From Mycobacterium sp. (GTDB taxonomy: Bacteria > Actinomycetota > Actinomycetes > Mycobacteriales > Mycobacteriaceae), in NCBI GenBank assembly GCA_025965895.1, contig JAOPWC010000174.1:118892-182891 (forward strand): a DNA stretch of 64,000 nucleotides. The letters are read 5' to 3'. A model generated the notes under the pieces. That model was given only the letters and a program-made list of their open reading frames with translations, ran no database searches and was not told the origin of the DNA. Below are positions 1 to 8,991 of this stretch, piece after piece (position 1 is the stretch's first letter; each line of letters opens with the position of its first letter). Both the position numbers and the translations under genes were made by a program.

Positions 1-606
1 GCGTATCACACCCTGCGTTCGGTGGCACGGGTAGAGGCCGGTGACGAGCTGGTCGTGCTCGGTGCCGGCGGCGGGGTGGGCCTGGCCGCTGTCCAGCTGG
101 GCAACCAGCTCGGCGTCTCCGTCACCGCGGTCGCCTCGTCCGGGGACAAACTCGCCGCCGCAGCGGCTTACGGCGCACGTCGGCTGGTCAATTACCGTTC
201 GGCCGACCTCCGGTCCGCGCTACGCGACGCCCTTCCGCACGGAGCTGATGCGGTCATCGACCCGGTCGGCGGGGACCTGTCTGAGCCGGCCCTACGAGCG
301 TTGAGTAGAGGCGGCCGGTTTGTCACCGTCGGCTATGCCTCGGGAGTCATCCCCCGCATTCCGCTCAACCTGATGCTGGTGAAAGGCGTGCAGCTGTTGG
401 GCTTTCAATTCCAGGACATCGCGCAGGCGGAATTCCGGCGCAATGAGCACGAGTTGCGCGACCTTCTCGCCACGGGTCGTGTGGCGCCCCATATCGGTGC
501 AAGGTTCGCCCTCACCGATTGCGCAAGCGCACTGCGCCACGTCGCGGACGGTCAGGCGATCGGAAAGGTTCTGATCGACATCGGCCCCAGGTTCGTGACG
601 GTGTAG
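1..606 (+). CDS. Zinc-type/quinone oxidoreductase (MDR superfamily), 3' part
   Basis: The gene enters from the left edge, so its N-terminal catalytic (GroES-like) half is missing; about 201 residues are visible and the frame is open from base 1. The visible part is the Rossmann cofactor domain of a medium-chain dehydrogenase/reductase: LGAGGGVGLAA is the NAD(P)-binding glycine motif, followed by the GAD-VID-PVGG stretch typical of NADPH:quinone oxidoreductases. Family members reduce quinones or enones, or oxidise alcohols, with NADP(H). It ends at 606 with its stop immediately next to the stop of the convergent gene at 607. The substrate cannot be inferred. Confidence 0.85.
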   Translation, partial: AYHTLRSVARVEAGDELVVLGAGGGVGLAAVQLGNQLGVSVTAVASSGDKLAAAAAYGARRLVNYRSADLRSALRDALPHGADAVIDPVGGDLSEPALRALSRGGRFVTVGYASGVIPRIPLNLMLVKGVQLLGFQFQDIAQAEFRRNEHELRDLLATGRVAPHIGARFALTDCASALRHVADGQAIGKVLIDIGPRFVTV

Positions 607-1113
607 CTAGCTCGCGGGGACCAGGTCAGCGGCCACCGACGCACAGCTCATCAGCCCGCTGCGGAAGATTTCGATGGGATCGACGGACACATTGGGCACA
701 GCCGCGGCGGCCAGAGCCTGGGCCTTGAACGCCCGCGCGGCCGCGCTGAGCCGATGCTGCACCGAGTCGATGCTCTTGTCGAGCTCCGCCGGCCAGTTCT
801 CGCCCCACAGCGTGACTTCGGTCAGGCCGTTGTCGAGCGCCCCCAGCACACCGCGCCGGACCCGCGAATCACGTCCGAACAGATCGGTGGCCACCGCCAG
901 GCTGTGGGGTCGGGGCCGAGGCCCCGATGTCGCCAATTCCTCTTCGAGGTCGAGCGTCTCGACTCCGAGGATCTGCAGCGGCCGATCGTCGGAGTGGTCG
1001 GCGATCAGAACCGCCACGTCCCACCCGGCCATCACCCGGTCGAACAACCAGCCGCCGGTGAACATCACCGCCGCCGTCACGCTGGGGGCGACGACGTCAA
1101 GCCGGTATCTCAT
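607..1113 (-). CDS. Conserved hypothetical protein downstream of a TetR gene
   Basis: A 168-residue soluble protein that I do not recognise. The start is ATG at 1113, which overlaps the TetR stop codon in an ATGA arrangement, so the two genes are probably translationally coupled. It begins MRYRLDVVAPS and has a glycine/aromatic early stretch (FTGGWLFDR), an acidic central part, and an alanine-rich helix near residues 125-145. No signal peptide, transmembrane segment or metal motif is visible. A longer reading frame exists upstream, but it lies inside the TetR gene and its composition is poor. Coupling to the regulator suggests a role linked to it, but the function is unknown. Confidence 0.7.
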   Translation of the reverse strand: MRYRLDVVAPSVTAAVMFTGGWLFDRVMAGWDVAVLIADHSDDRPLQILGVETLDLEEELATSGPRPRPHSLAVATDLFGRDSRVRRGVLGALDNGLTEVTLWGENWPAELDKSIDSVQHRLSAAARAFKAQALAAAAVPNVSVDPIEIFRSGLMSCASVAADLVPAS

Positions 1114-1715
1114 GTCCTGGTCGTCGGCTCGAGGTCGCGCGCCAGACAATCGGCGTACTCCTTGAACGCGTCGGTCAGCGGTATCAAAGGATCGAGCAAC
1201 CATGTGGTCTCCATTCCGGTGACGAAGGCGATGATCTCCACCGCCTTGACGGCGGGGTCCAAGTCCGCGCGGTAACGGCCGGCGTACTGGCCACACCGGA
1301 GGATTTTGGTCACGATGTCAACCGCATCGCGGTACCTCGTGAGGAGCCGATCGTGCAGCGGCGCGTCGGGCAGGATGTTCTCCACCAGCAGCACCGTGAA
1401 CGTGCCCACCAATTCGGGCGCGCGGTCGAACCGCTCGGCAACCCGCCTGATCTCGGTAACCAGGTCCCCAGACCGGTCCGCATGGGCGTCGTCGTCGGCG
1501 TCGCGGGCATCGAGCACCGCGTTGAGGAGTTGCTCCTTTGATGCGAAATGATGCAGCAGCCCAGCCGGCGTCACTCCGGCTTCTCTGGCGATCTGGGCCA
1601 GCGAGGTACTGCGCCATCCATTGCGGGCCAGCAACCGCTCAGCGCTCGCCAGGATCCGCTGCCGGCGGTCCTCGCCCTTGGCGAGAAGCGTGGCATAGGG
1701 CCGTGGCGCGGACAC
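1110..1715 (-). CDS. TetR-family transcriptional regulator
   Basis: A 201-residue repressor-type protein. The N-terminal helix-turn-helix is clear at about residues 15-60 (RILASAERLLARNGWRST, then IAREAGVTPAGLLHHFASK), followed by a helical ligand-binding domain. I chose GTG at 1715 because AGGAG stands just upstream of it. An ATG further upstream would include the operator in coding sequence. A perfect 14-bp inverted repeat at 1727-1766 lies between this start and the end of the beta-oxidation operon, so autoregulation is likely. The effector is unknown; an acyl-CoA is a reasonable guess from the neighbouring genes. Confidence 0.88.
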   Translation of the reverse strand: MSAPRPYATLLAKGEDRRQRILASAERLLARNGWRSTSLAQIAREAGVTPAGLLHHFASKEQLLNAVLDARDADDDAHADRSGDLVTEIRRVAERFDRAPELVGTFTVLLVENILPDAPLHDRLLTRYRDAVDIVTKILRCGQYAGRYRADLDPAVKAVEIIAFVTGMETTWLLDPLIPLTDAFKEYADCLARDLEPTTRT

Positions 1716-1726
1716 CGAACTCCTTC

Positions 1727-1766
1727 GTTCAACCAACCTAGTGAACACACAGTAGGTTGGTTGAAC
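1727..1766. promoter_or_regulatory. Perfect 14-bp inverted repeat, probable TetR operator
   Basis: GTTCAACCAACCTA (1727-1740) is matched exactly by its reverse complement TAGGTTGGTTGAAC (1753-1766) across a 12-base spacer. It sits 11 bases upstream of the TetR start, where a repressor dimer pair would block its promoter. It could also fold as a strong hairpin after the end of the acyl-CoA dehydrogenase gene at 1809, so a terminator role is a second possibility. Confidence 0.75.
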
Positions 1767-1808
1767 GACTGTGACAAGAGTCGCAATGAACAATTTTCTT
1801 GATACGTA

Positions 1809-2957
1809 TCACAGGCCGAGCGACCTGGCGATGATCACCTTCATCACTTCACTCGTGCCGGCGTAGATGCGCGCCACCCGCGCATCCGTGTACAGCCGGG
1901 CGATCGGGTACTCCGTCATGTAGCCGTAGCCACCGAACAACTGCAGGCACCGGTCCACGACGCGGCCCTGCATCTCGGTGCAGAACAGTTTCACCCGCGC
2001 CGCGTCGGCGCCGGACAGTTCCCCGGCGACCAGGTCGGCCACCGCCCGGTCGAGCATCGCCTGGGCAGCCTCGATCTCGGCGGAGGCCGCCGCGAGCTCG
2101 AACTTCGTGTTCTGAAACGACGCGACCGGTGTGTCGAACGCCTTGCGATTCTTGACGTAGTCGATCGTTGCCGTCGCCGCCGCCCGCGCCTGGGCCACCG
2201 ATCCCACCGCCACCGTGATGCGCTCCTGCGGCAGGTTGTGGCCCAGGTAGCCGAAGGCTTCGCCCTCCTCCCCCAGCCGGTTGGACAGCGGGACACGGAC
2301 GTCGGTGAAGGACAATTCGGCCGTGTCCTGCACCTTGCAGCCCATCTTTTCCAGCTCGCGCCCGCGCCTGAACCCGGCCATACCGTCCTCGACCACGAGC
2401 AGGGTAAGACCATGCCGGCGGTTGTCGGGGTCGGTGGATGTGCGTACGACCACGATGACCAGGTCGGCCAGCAACCCGCCGGTGATGAATGTCTTGGCCC
2501 CGTTGAGCACGTACTCGTCGCCCTCGCGTACCGCGGTGGTGCGCACCCCGGCAAGATCGGAACCGGTGCCGGGTTCTGTCATCGCTATGGCCGTCAGCAA
2601 CGTGCCGGCGGCCAGACCGGGGAACCAGCGTTGCCGCTGTTCCTCGTCGGTGTAGTGCAGAAAGTACGGCAGGATCACATCGAGCTGGGTGCGCACCGTC
2701 GACAACGTCACCATGGCCCGTGCCGCCTCCTCCTGCAGCACGACGTTGTACCGGTAATCGACGATTCCCGAACCGCCGAACTCCTCGGGGATGGGCATGC
2801 CCAGCATGCCGAGCGATCCGAACTTCTCGAAGACCTCGCGTGGCATCCGACCCGCCTTCTCCCACTCGGGATAATGCGGAGCCACCTCCTTCTCCACGAC
2901 GTCCCGTGCCAGCTGCCGGAAAGTCTCGTGGTCGTCGGTGAACAGGTCGCGACGCAC
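1809..2957 (-). CDS. Acyl-CoA dehydrogenase
   Basis: 382 residues, normal length for the family, FAD-dependent alpha,beta-dehydrogenation of an acyl-CoA. Visible features are the N-terminal helical domain, the FAD/substrate motif AMTEPGTGSDLAG near residue 130, and the C-terminal LFGGYGYMTEYPIARLYTDA block. In the IYAGTSEV segment an Ala occupies the position where MCAD-type enzymes carry the catalytic Glu, so the base must lie elsewhere, as in isovaleryl-CoA-type enzymes. GTG at 2957 is preferred because AAGGAGA precedes it; the in-frame extension upstream is low-complexity. It is 25 bases downstream of the thiolase and is the last gene of a minus-strand beta-oxidation operon. Confidence 0.9.
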   Translation of the reverse strand: MRRDLFTDDHETFRQLARDVVEKEVAPHYPEWEKAGRMPREVFEKFGSLGMLGMPIPEEFGGSGIVDYRYNVVLQEEAARAMVTLSTVRTQLDVILPYFLHYTDEEQRQRWFPGLAAGTLLTAIAMTEPGTGSDLAGVRTTAVREGDEYVLNGAKTFITGGLLADLVIVVVRTSTDPDNRRHGLTLLVVEDGMAGFRRGRELEKMGCKVQDTAELSFTDVRVPLSNRLGEEGEAFGYLGHNLPQERITVAVGSVAQARAAATATIDYVKNRKAFDTPVASFQNTKFELAAASAEIEAAQAMLDRAVADLVAGELSGADAARVKLFCTEMQGRVVDRCLQLFGGYGYMTEYPIARLYTDARVARIYAGTSEVMKVIIARSLGL

Positions 2958-2982
2958 CGGGTCTCCTTGTCGTCTGCCGGTC

Positions 2983-4131
2983 TTAGGAGATGAGCTCGAC
3001 GAGCGTGGCGTTGGCCGTGCCACCGCCCTCGCACATGGTCTGCAGTCCGTAGCGAATCTCGTTGTCGCGCATGTGATGCACCATCCGCGTCATCAGCACC
3101 GCGCCCGAAGCGCCAAGCGGGTGACCGAGCGCGATCGCACCCCCGAGCGGGTTGAGTCTCTTCTCGTCGGCGCCGGTGTCGGCGAGCCAGGCCAGCGGCA
3201 CCGGCGCAAACGCCTCGTTCACCTCGAAGACGCCGACCTCGTCGAGACCGAGGCCGGCCTTGCGCAGGACCTTCTCGGTGGCCGGAATCGGACCGGTGAG
3301 CATCAGTACGGGATCGGCTCCGGTCACCGCGCCGGCCCGATACCGCACGATCGGCGTCAACCCCAGCTGGACGGCGTTGTCCGCGGTCATCACCAGCAGA
3401 GCGGCGGCCCCGTCGGAAATCTGCGACGAGTTGCCGGCGTGGATCACGCCATCGTCGGTGAAGGCGGGCTTGAGCGCCGCGAGCTTGTCCACCGTGGTTC
3501 CACGCCGCACACCCTCGTCAGCCGCCACCACGGTCTGTCCGTCGGTGAAAACGGGGACGATCTGCGCCTCGAACGCACCGGCGTCTTGGGCCGCAGCGGC
3601 CCGTTCGTGCGACACCGCGGAATACTCATCAAGGCGGCGGCGCGAGAAACCCCACTTCTGCGCGATCAGCTCAGCCGAGATGCCCTGGTTGAAAGAGAAA
3701 TCTTGGTAGCGGGCAAGGACTTTCGGTCCGTACGGCATGCCGGTGGCCCTGGCGGCACCCAGTGGTACCCGGCTCATCACCTCGACACCGCCCGCCACGA
3801 CGATGTCCTCTTGCCCGGACATCACGGCCTGCACGGCGAAGTCGAGCGCCTGCTGGCTCGATCCGCACGCCCGGTTGACCGTCGTTCCGGGGATGCTCTC
3901 GGGCCATCCGGCCGCAAGGACCGCGTAGCGGCCGATGTTGCTGGACTGGTCGCCGACCTGGGCGACGCAGCCCCACACCACGTCGTCGACCACGTCGGGC
4001 TCGATACCGGTGCGTTCCAGCAGTGCGCCCAGGACCACGGCAGACAAGTCGGCCGCGTGCATGCCGGACAGGCCGCCGTTGCGCTTGCCCACGGCGGTGC
4101 GGACCGCCTCGACAATCACGGTTTCACGCAT
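2983..4131 (-). CDS. Thiolase (acetyl-CoA C-acyltransferase)
   Basis: 382 residues, full thiolase length. It cleaves a 3-ketoacyl-CoA with CoA. The acylated nucleophile is Cys89 in NRACGSS. The other catalytic elements are NEAFAP near residue 290, GHPLGASG near 335 (catalytic His) and CEGGGTA near 370 (second Cys). All four are intact, so the enzyme should be active. It lies between a CoA-transferase (27 bases upstream) and an acyl-CoA dehydrogenase, completing a dehydrogenase/SDR/thiolase chain-shortening set. The chain or ring substrate is not defined by the sequence; FadA-type degradative function is more likely than biosynthesis from the context. Confidence 0.92.
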   Translation of the reverse strand: MRETVIVEAVRTAVGKRNGGLSGMHAADLSAVVLGALLERTGIEPDVVDDVVWGCVAQVGDQSSNIGRYAVLAAGWPESIPGTTVNRACGSSQQALDFAVQAVMSGQEDIVVAGGVEVMSRVPLGAARATGMPYGPKVLARYQDFSFNQGISAELIAQKWGFSRRRLDEYSAVSHERAAAAQDAGAFEAQIVPVFTDGQTVVAADEGVRRGTTVDKLAALKPAFTDDGVIHAGNSSQISDGAAALLVMTADNAVQLGLTPIVRYRAGAVTGADPVLMLTGPIPATEKVLRKAGLGLDEVGVFEVNEAFAPVPLAWLADTGADEKRLNPLGGAIALGHPLGASGAVLMTRMVHHMRDNEIRYGLQTMCEGGGTANATLVELIS

Positions 4132-4158
4132 TGAAGCTTCTCCAGTTCTGTCTCGCCG

Positions 4159-5388
4159 TCAGCCGCCGCGGTAGGCGGGCCCGATGACGGCGTTCTCGCG
4201 TAGTCGGGCAATCTCATCATTGCTCACGCCCAGCTCGGCGAGCACCGAGTCGGTGTGCTGCCCGAGCCCGGGAACGGCCCCCATCGGAGGCTCGTACCCG
4301 GTGATCACCGGCGGCGGCAGCAGTGCCGGAATCGCGCCTGCCGGCGTGCCGATCTCGCGCCAACGGTCGCGTTCGGACAGCTGAGGGTGCACCAGCACTT
4401 CGCTGGGCACGTTGTAGCGGGCGTTGCCGATACCGGCGGCATCGGCCGTCTTCTGCACGTGTGCCAGATCATGCTGCGCACACCAGGATCCGATCGCCTC
4501 ATCGAGGACATCACGGTGCGCGACCCGGCCGGCGTTCGTCCCGAACCGCTCATCGTCGGCCAGGTCGCTGCGCTGCAGGATGTCTATGGCTAGTCGCTGC
4601 CATTCGCGATCGTTGGTGGTGCCCAGCACTACCGTCTGCGCATCAGCCGTCCGATACGCACCATAGGGCGCCACGGCGGGCGAGCTCATACCCAGTGGCT
4701 GCTGGTCGATCCCGGCATGCTGGGTGTAGGTCAGTTGGTAGCCCATGACCTCGGCCATGGTGTCGAACAGGCTCACGGCGACTGCGGGGACCGCACCGCC
4801 GCCGCCACGCTCTCGTGAACACAGCAGCGCAAGAATCGACAACGCGGCGTACAGCCCGGAGCAGACGTCGGCCACCGGCGGCCCCGGCTTGGCGGGCGCA
4901 CCGGGATGGCCGGTCACCGCGCAGGTGCCCGATTCGGCCTGCACGAGAAGGTCATATGCGCGTTTGTGGGACAGCGGTCCGCCGCGGCCGTAGCCATCGA
5001 TTTCGACCGCGATAACCCCCGGATGCCGCTGCGCCATGTCCGCAGCAGCGACCCCGAGCCGCGCCGTGGAGCCTGGTGTTAGATTCGACACCAGCACATC
5101 GGCGCTGTCGAGCAACCGGTGCAGGATCTTGCGTCCGGCCGCGGATTTCACGTCAAGGGTGACGGACTCCTTGCCGCGGTTGACCCAGACAAAGTGCGCC
5201 GCAAGGCCGTTGACGACGTCGTCGTAGTGGCGGGCGAAATCGCCGCCGTTCGGGTTTTCCACCTTGATGACCCGTGCGCCGAAGTCCGCCAGCGTTCGGG
5301 TGCACATCGGAGCCGAGACCGCCTGCTCCAGCGTCACCACCGTGATGCCGGCCAGCGGTGCTTGAGACGCCGCGCTCTCCTGCATCAC
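4159..5388 (-). CDS. CaiB/BaiF family CoA-transferase (or acyl-CoA racemase)
   Basis: About 409 residues, single-domain type III CoA-transferase. It would move CoA between carboxylates or, like alpha-methylacyl-CoA racemase, epimerise a 2-methylacyl-CoA. The start of the family fold is seen in the early ITVVTLEQAVSAPMCTR stretch, and the catalytic Asp is present in VADVCSG near residue 170. GTG at 5388 and ATG at 5385 are adjacent candidate starts; both overlap the stop of the upstream SDR, so translation is coupled. Its place before the thiolase suggests it activates or rearranges the CoA ester that the operon then shortens. Confidence 0.88.
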   Translation of the reverse strand: MMQESAASQAPLAGITVVTLEQAVSAPMCTRTLADFGARVIKVENPNGGDFARHYDDVVNGLAAHFVWVNRGKESVTLDVKSAAGRKILHRLLDSADVLVSNLTPGSTARLGVAAADMAQRHPGVIAVEIDGYGRGGPLSHKRAYDLLVQAESGTCAVTGHPGAPAKPGPPVADVCSGLYAALSILALLCSRERGGGGAVPAVAVSLFDTMAEVMGYQLTYTQHAGIDQQPLGMSSPAVAPYGAYRTADAQTVVLGTTNDREWQRLAIDILQRSDLADDERFGTNAGRVAHRDVLDEAIGSWCAQHDLAHVQKTADAAGIGNARYNVPSEVLVHPQLSERDRWREIGTPAGAIPALLPPPVITGYEPPMGAVPGLGQHTDSVLAELGVSNDEIARLRENAVIGPAYRGG

Positions 5389-6152
5389 ATCACCATGCCG
5401 CCGTCCACCGGCAGTACCTGGCCGGTAATGAACGATGCGGCGTCGGACGCGAGGAACACAAATGCGCCGGCGATCTCCTCGGGCTGTGCCCAGCGGCGCA
5501 GCGGGATACGCGCGACCATGGTGGCGGCGAACTTCTCGTTGCTGCGGATCGTCTCGGTCATCGGCGTGGCGGCCAGCGGCGCGAGGGCGTTCACCAGGAT
5601 GTTGTTGCGGGCCAACTCACGTGCCAGCGACTTGGTGAAACCGATGATGCCGGCCTTGGCGGCGGAGTAGTTGACCTGGCCGAGGGTTCCGGTGATGCCG
5701 GCCGACGAGGTGACATTGATGATGCGCCCAGTGCCGTCGGTCGCGAGGAACGGCAGCGCGGCCTGCGAGCAGTGAAACGCACCCATCACATGGACATCGA
5801 TCAGCCGCCGAAAGTCGTCCTCGGAGATCTTGGCGAACATCGCCGGTGCCGTCACGCCGGCATTGTTGATCAGGATGTGCAACACCCCGTCGGTGAGCGC
5901 GGCCGCCTGCGCCACCGCGGCATCGGCGGCCGCACGGTCCGCGACGTCGAGCGCGGCGCTGCCGGCCCTGCCTCCGCCGGCGGAAATGCGGTCGGCCACC
6001 GCCGACGCGGCGTCCTTGTCGAGGTCGGTCACCAGCACGGCCGCGCCGGCCGCAGCCAGCGCCTGCGCGACCGCCGAGCCAATGCCCCCGGCGGCGCCGG
6101 TCACCAGCGCCGACCTGCCGGTGAGATCGAACAACGGATTTCTGTCCGCCAT
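5385..6152 (-). CDS. Short-chain dehydrogenase/reductase
   Basis: 255 residues, a classical SDR of normal length. The cofactor motif TGAAGGIG lies near residue 18, NNAG near residue 94, and the catalytic triad is Ser in NVTSSAGITG plus Tyr and Lys in YSAAK. The C-terminal LPVDGG motif is present. Family members oxidise 3-hydroxyacyl-CoAs or other secondary alcohols with NAD(P). It lies between an acyl-CoA dehydrogenase (13 bases upstream) and a CoA-transferase (overlapping), which makes 3-hydroxyacyl-CoA dehydrogenase activity a plausible role in this operon; that is inference from context. Confidence 0.9.
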   Translation of the reverse strand: MADRNPLFDLTGRSALVTGAAGGIGSAVAQALAAAGAAVLVTDLDKDAASAVADRISAGGGRAGSAALDVADRAAADAAVAQAAALTDGVLHILINNAGVTAPAMFAKISEDDFRRLIDVHVMGAFHCSQAALPFLATDGTGRIINVTSSAGITGTLGQVNYSAAKAGIIGFTKSLARELARNNILVNALAPLAATPMTETIRSNEKFAATMVARIPLRRWAQPEEIAGAFVFLASDAASFITGQVLPVDGGMVM

Positions 6153-6165
6153 CAGTGGCTCCTCG

Positions 6166-7347
6166 TCAATAGCTGCGGGGCAATCCCAGCGTGTGTGAGC
6201 CCAGGTAGTTCAGGATCATCTCCTGGCTGACCGGAGCGATCTTCATCAACCGGGCCTCGCGGAAGTATCGGGCGACGTGGTACTCCTCCGCGTAGCCCAT
6301 TCCGCCGTGGGTCTGAAGGGCCCGATCGGCCGCCGTGAAACCGGCGTCCGCACACAGGTATTTCGCGGTGTTGGCCTCCCGGCCGGAGGGTTTGCCGCTG
6401 TCGTAGAGCCAGGTCGCCTTGCGCAGCATCAGCTCGGCCGCGTCCAGGCGGGCCAGCGAATCGGCCAGCGGAAACTGGATCGCCTGGTTCATGCCGATCG
6501 GCCGGTCGAAGACATGGCGGTCGTTGGCATACTTCACGGCCCGGTCGAGCGCCACTCTGCCCAGTCCGAGCGCCTCGGCGGCGATCAGCATCCGTTCGGG
6601 ATTCAAGCCGTCAAGAATGTACTGAAATCCTCTGCCCTCCTCGCCGATTCGGTCTTCGACGGGAATCTGCAGCTCGTCGATGAACAACTCGTTGGAGGTG
6701 ACGGCGTTGCGGCCCATCTTCCTGATCGGCCGGATGTCCACCCGGTTGCGGTCCAGGTCGGTGAAAAACAGCGTCATCCCGTCGGTCTTTTTAGTTACGT
6801 CGTCGTAAGCCCGGGTACGGGTCAAAAGCAGGATCTTCTGCGACTCCACCGCTTTGGAGATCCAGACTTTCCGGCCGTTGACGACGTAGTGGTCGCCTTC
6901 GCGTTTGGCGAATGTGGTGATCCGCGAGGTGTCAAGGCCGGCACCGGGTTCGGTAACCCCGAAGCACACGTGCAGCTCCCCTGTCGCGATGCGGGGCAAC
7001 GTGCGCGCCTTGAGCTCGTCGGAACCGTGCACCGCCACCGGATGCATTCCGAAGATCGACATGTGGATCGAGCTGGCCGCGTTCATCCCGCCACCGGACC
7101 GGGCAACCTCCTCGGCCAGCAGGGTGGCTTCGGTGATGCCGAATCCGTGACCGCCGTACTCCTCCGGAATGGTCATTCCCAGCCAGCCGCCGTCGGCGAT
7201 GGCGTTGTAGAACTCCGTCGGGAATTCGTGCGCCTGGTCTTTTTCCATCCAGTAGTGGTCGTCGAACTTCTGGGCCAGCTCGGCGACCGACTTGCGGATC
7301 AGTTGCTGATCGTCGGTCAGCTCGAAGTTCATTCCGCCGCCAGGCAT
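6166..7347 (-). CDS. Acyl-CoA dehydrogenase
   Basis: 393 residues, second acyl-CoA dehydrogenase of this operon. The N-terminus MNFELTDDQQLIRKSV is typical. FGVTEPGAGLDT near residue 130 is the FAD motif, and the QTHGGMGYAEEYHVARYFREAR block is near residue 350. The last helix reads KIAPVSQEMI, which differs from the usual Y-E-G-T form. ATG at 7347 is chosen because GGAGGA precedes it; ATG at 7332 would give the canonical MNFEL start and is an alternative. It is distinct from the dehydrogenase at 1809, suggesting two dehydrogenation steps on different intermediates. Confidence 0.9.
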   Translation of the reverse strand: MPGGGMNFELTDDQQLIRKSVAELAQKFDDHYWMEKDQAHEFPTEFYNAIADGGWLGMTIPEEYGGHGFGITEATLLAEEVARSGGGMNAASSIHMSIFGMHPVAVHGSDELKARTLPRIATGELHVCFGVTEPGAGLDTSRITTFAKREGDHYVVNGRKVWISKAVESQKILLLTRTRAYDDVTKKTDGMTLFFTDLDRNRVDIRPIRKMGRNAVTSNELFIDELQIPVEDRIGEEGRGFQYILDGLNPERMLIAAEALGLGRVALDRAVKYANDRHVFDRPIGMNQAIQFPLADSLARLDAAELMLRKATWLYDSGKPSGREANTAKYLCADAGFTAADRALQTHGGMGYAEEYHVARYFREARLMKIAPVSQEMILNYLGSHTLGLPRSY

Positions 7348-7451
7348 CGCCGTCCTCCACGTCCGTTCTTCAGGCACTTCACTGCCGTACACACCGGCGA
7401 TCGGTGCGAAGGCCGTCACCTATCGTCTGCACCCGCCGCGACAACAGCCGC

Positions 7452-8747
7452 CTACTTCGAAGCCTCTACCGCCGCGTTCGCTCGCTCCGCGAACGCCGCC
7501 ATGCTCGCGCCGGGGTCCTTCGGATGGTGGCTGAGGGCCTGGATGCTGACGTCGTGGTCGGCCGCGGCGGCGCGCAGCGCTCTCACCGTGGCCTGCTCAC
7601 GAGCGATGTGGCTGAACGGATCGAACGCATACCAGCGCATCGCGTTCTTGTGGGTCATCTTGTTGATCTCGTCATCGGGCACCTGCTCGCGGGTGAGCAC
7701 CTCAGTGAGTTCTTCGGGTGCGCCCGGCCACATCGAGTCGCTGTGGGGGTAGTCGGCTTCCCAGCAGATGTTGTCGATGCCGATTTCGTGGCGCAACTTA
7801 ACCCCGAGGGGGTCGCTGATGAAGCAGGTCAAAAAGTGCTCGCGGAACACCTCCGACGGCAGCTTGCCGCCGAAGTCCTGCAGCGTCCAGGTCGCGTGCA
7901 TCTCGAATGTCCGGTCCACCCGTTCCAGGAAGTACGGGATCCAGCCGGTGCCGCCCTCCGACAACGCGATCTTCAGATCGGGGTAGTCCTTGACCGGCTT
8001 GGACCACAGCAGATCCGCCGCCGCCTGCACGATGTTCATCGGCTGCAGCGTGATCATCACGTCCGGCGGCGACTCCACCGACGGGATCGACAACCGCCCC
8101 GAGGAGCCGATGTGCACGCTTAGCACGGTGTCCGTGTCCACCAGCGCCTTCCACAGCGGGTCCCAGTACTCGTTGTGGAAGCTCGGATAACCCATGGCGG
8201 CCGGGTTTTCGCTGAACGTCAGCGAGTGCACACCCTTCTTGGCCACCCGTCGCACTTCGTCAGCGCACCTCTCGGCATCCCAGATCACCGGCAACGCCAT
8301 CGGGATGAACCGCGCCGGGTAGGCACCGCACCACTCATCGATATGCCAGTCGTTGTAGGCCTGCACCAGCGCCAGCGAGAACTCGGGGTCATCGGTCGCG
8401 AACAGCCGCGCCGCAAAACCGGGGAACGACGGGAAGCACATCGAGGCGAGGATGCCGCCGGCATTCATGTCCTTGACCCGCTCGTCCACCTGGTAGCAGC
8501 CCGGACGAATCTCATCGAGACCCTGCGGCTCCAGTCCGTACTCCTCCTTGGGCCGGCCCGCCACCGCGTTGAGCGCCACATTGGGAATGACGGTGTCGCG
8601 GAACTTCCACATATCCGAGCCGTCGGGGTTGTGCACCAGCCGCGGCGCGTCATCGAGGTACTTCTGCGGCAGATGATTGGCGAACATGTCGGGCGGCTCG
8701 ATGATGTGGTCATCAACGCTGATCAGGATCATGTCGTCTTTGTTCAT
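7452..8747 (-). CDS. Amidohydrolase-family protein (ACMSD-like TIM barrel)
   Basis: 431 residues. The N-terminus ISVDDHIIEPPDMF is the variant metal motif (DDHxxE) of the amidohydrolase-2 subgroup related to aminocarboxymuconate semialdehyde decarboxylase. A barrel His lies in SVHIGSSG, and the C-terminal YPHSDSMWPG supplies further metal ligands. Known relatives hydrolyse or decarboxylate aromatic and vinylogous acids, so a non-amide substrate is likely. A paralogous protein is at 30237-31409. It is the first gene of the minus-strand operon, about 100 bases ahead of an acyl-CoA dehydrogenase, and shares its upstream region with the divergent Rieske operon. Confidence 0.85.
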   Translation of the reverse strand: MNKDDMILISVDDHIIEPPDMFANHLPQKYLDDAPRLVHNPDGSDMWKFRDTVIPNVALNAVAGRPKEEYGLEPQGLDEIRPGCYQVDERVKDMNAGGILASMCFPSFPGFAARLFATDDPEFSLALVQAYNDWHIDEWCGAYPARFIPMALPVIWDAERCADEVRRVAKKGVHSLTFSENPAAMGYPSFHNEYWDPLWKALVDTDTVLSVHIGSSGRLSIPSVESPPDVMITLQPMNIVQAAADLLWSKPVKDYPDLKIALSEGGTGWIPYFLERVDRTFEMHATWTLQDFGGKLPSEVFREHFLTCFISDPLGVKLRHEIGIDNICWEADYPHSDSMWPGAPEELTEVLTREQVPDDEINKMTHKNAMRWYAFDPFSHIAREQATVRALRAAAADHDVSIQALSHHPKDPGASMAAFAERANAAVEASK

Positions 8748-8822
8748 AGCCGTTCCTTTCCATCGGCGCGGGCGGCATCGGCGAGCCTTGACGTCACGCC
8801 CTTAACGATGTTCTCTCGGTTA

Positions 8823-8849
8823 GGAAACTATCTTCTCGCCAGGCGAGAA
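8823..8849. promoter_or_regulatory. Palindromic operator candidate upstream of the amidohydrolase operon
   Basis: TTCTCGCCAGGCGAGAA (8833-8849) is a perfect 8+1+8 palindrome. Its left arm is also the right arm of GGAAA-CTATC-TTCTC (8823-8837), a version of the GAGAA-N5-TTCTC element seen elsewhere in this window. It lies about 75-100 bases upstream of the start at 8747. Confidence 0.5.
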
Positions 8850-8991
8850 TCAACATGTAGAGCTTAACCTAACGGCCTCTGACCTCGTCACGAACCTCTG
8901 CTCACCGGGCTCCCCGCCGCCCCGGACGCGCGCACCGGCATGTCGGGGCGTTGACCAACCGATCAAAACGTGGAAACCTCTTAGTCATAAA

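Noticed and set aside
2238..2993. Long open frame antisense to the acyl-CoA dehydrogenase
   Set aside because: It mirrors the codon pattern of the real gene and has no recognisable domain or ribosome site; such antisense frames are common in GC-rich DNA.
5358..6230. Long open frame antisense to the SDR
   Set aside because: Arg/Gly/His-rich composition and no motif; the opposite strand encodes a clear SDR.
6277..7752. 491-codon open frame antisense to an acyl-CoA dehydrogenase
   Set aside because: Length alone is misleading in this GC-rich DNA; no domain is visible, while the minus strand has all dehydrogenase motifs.
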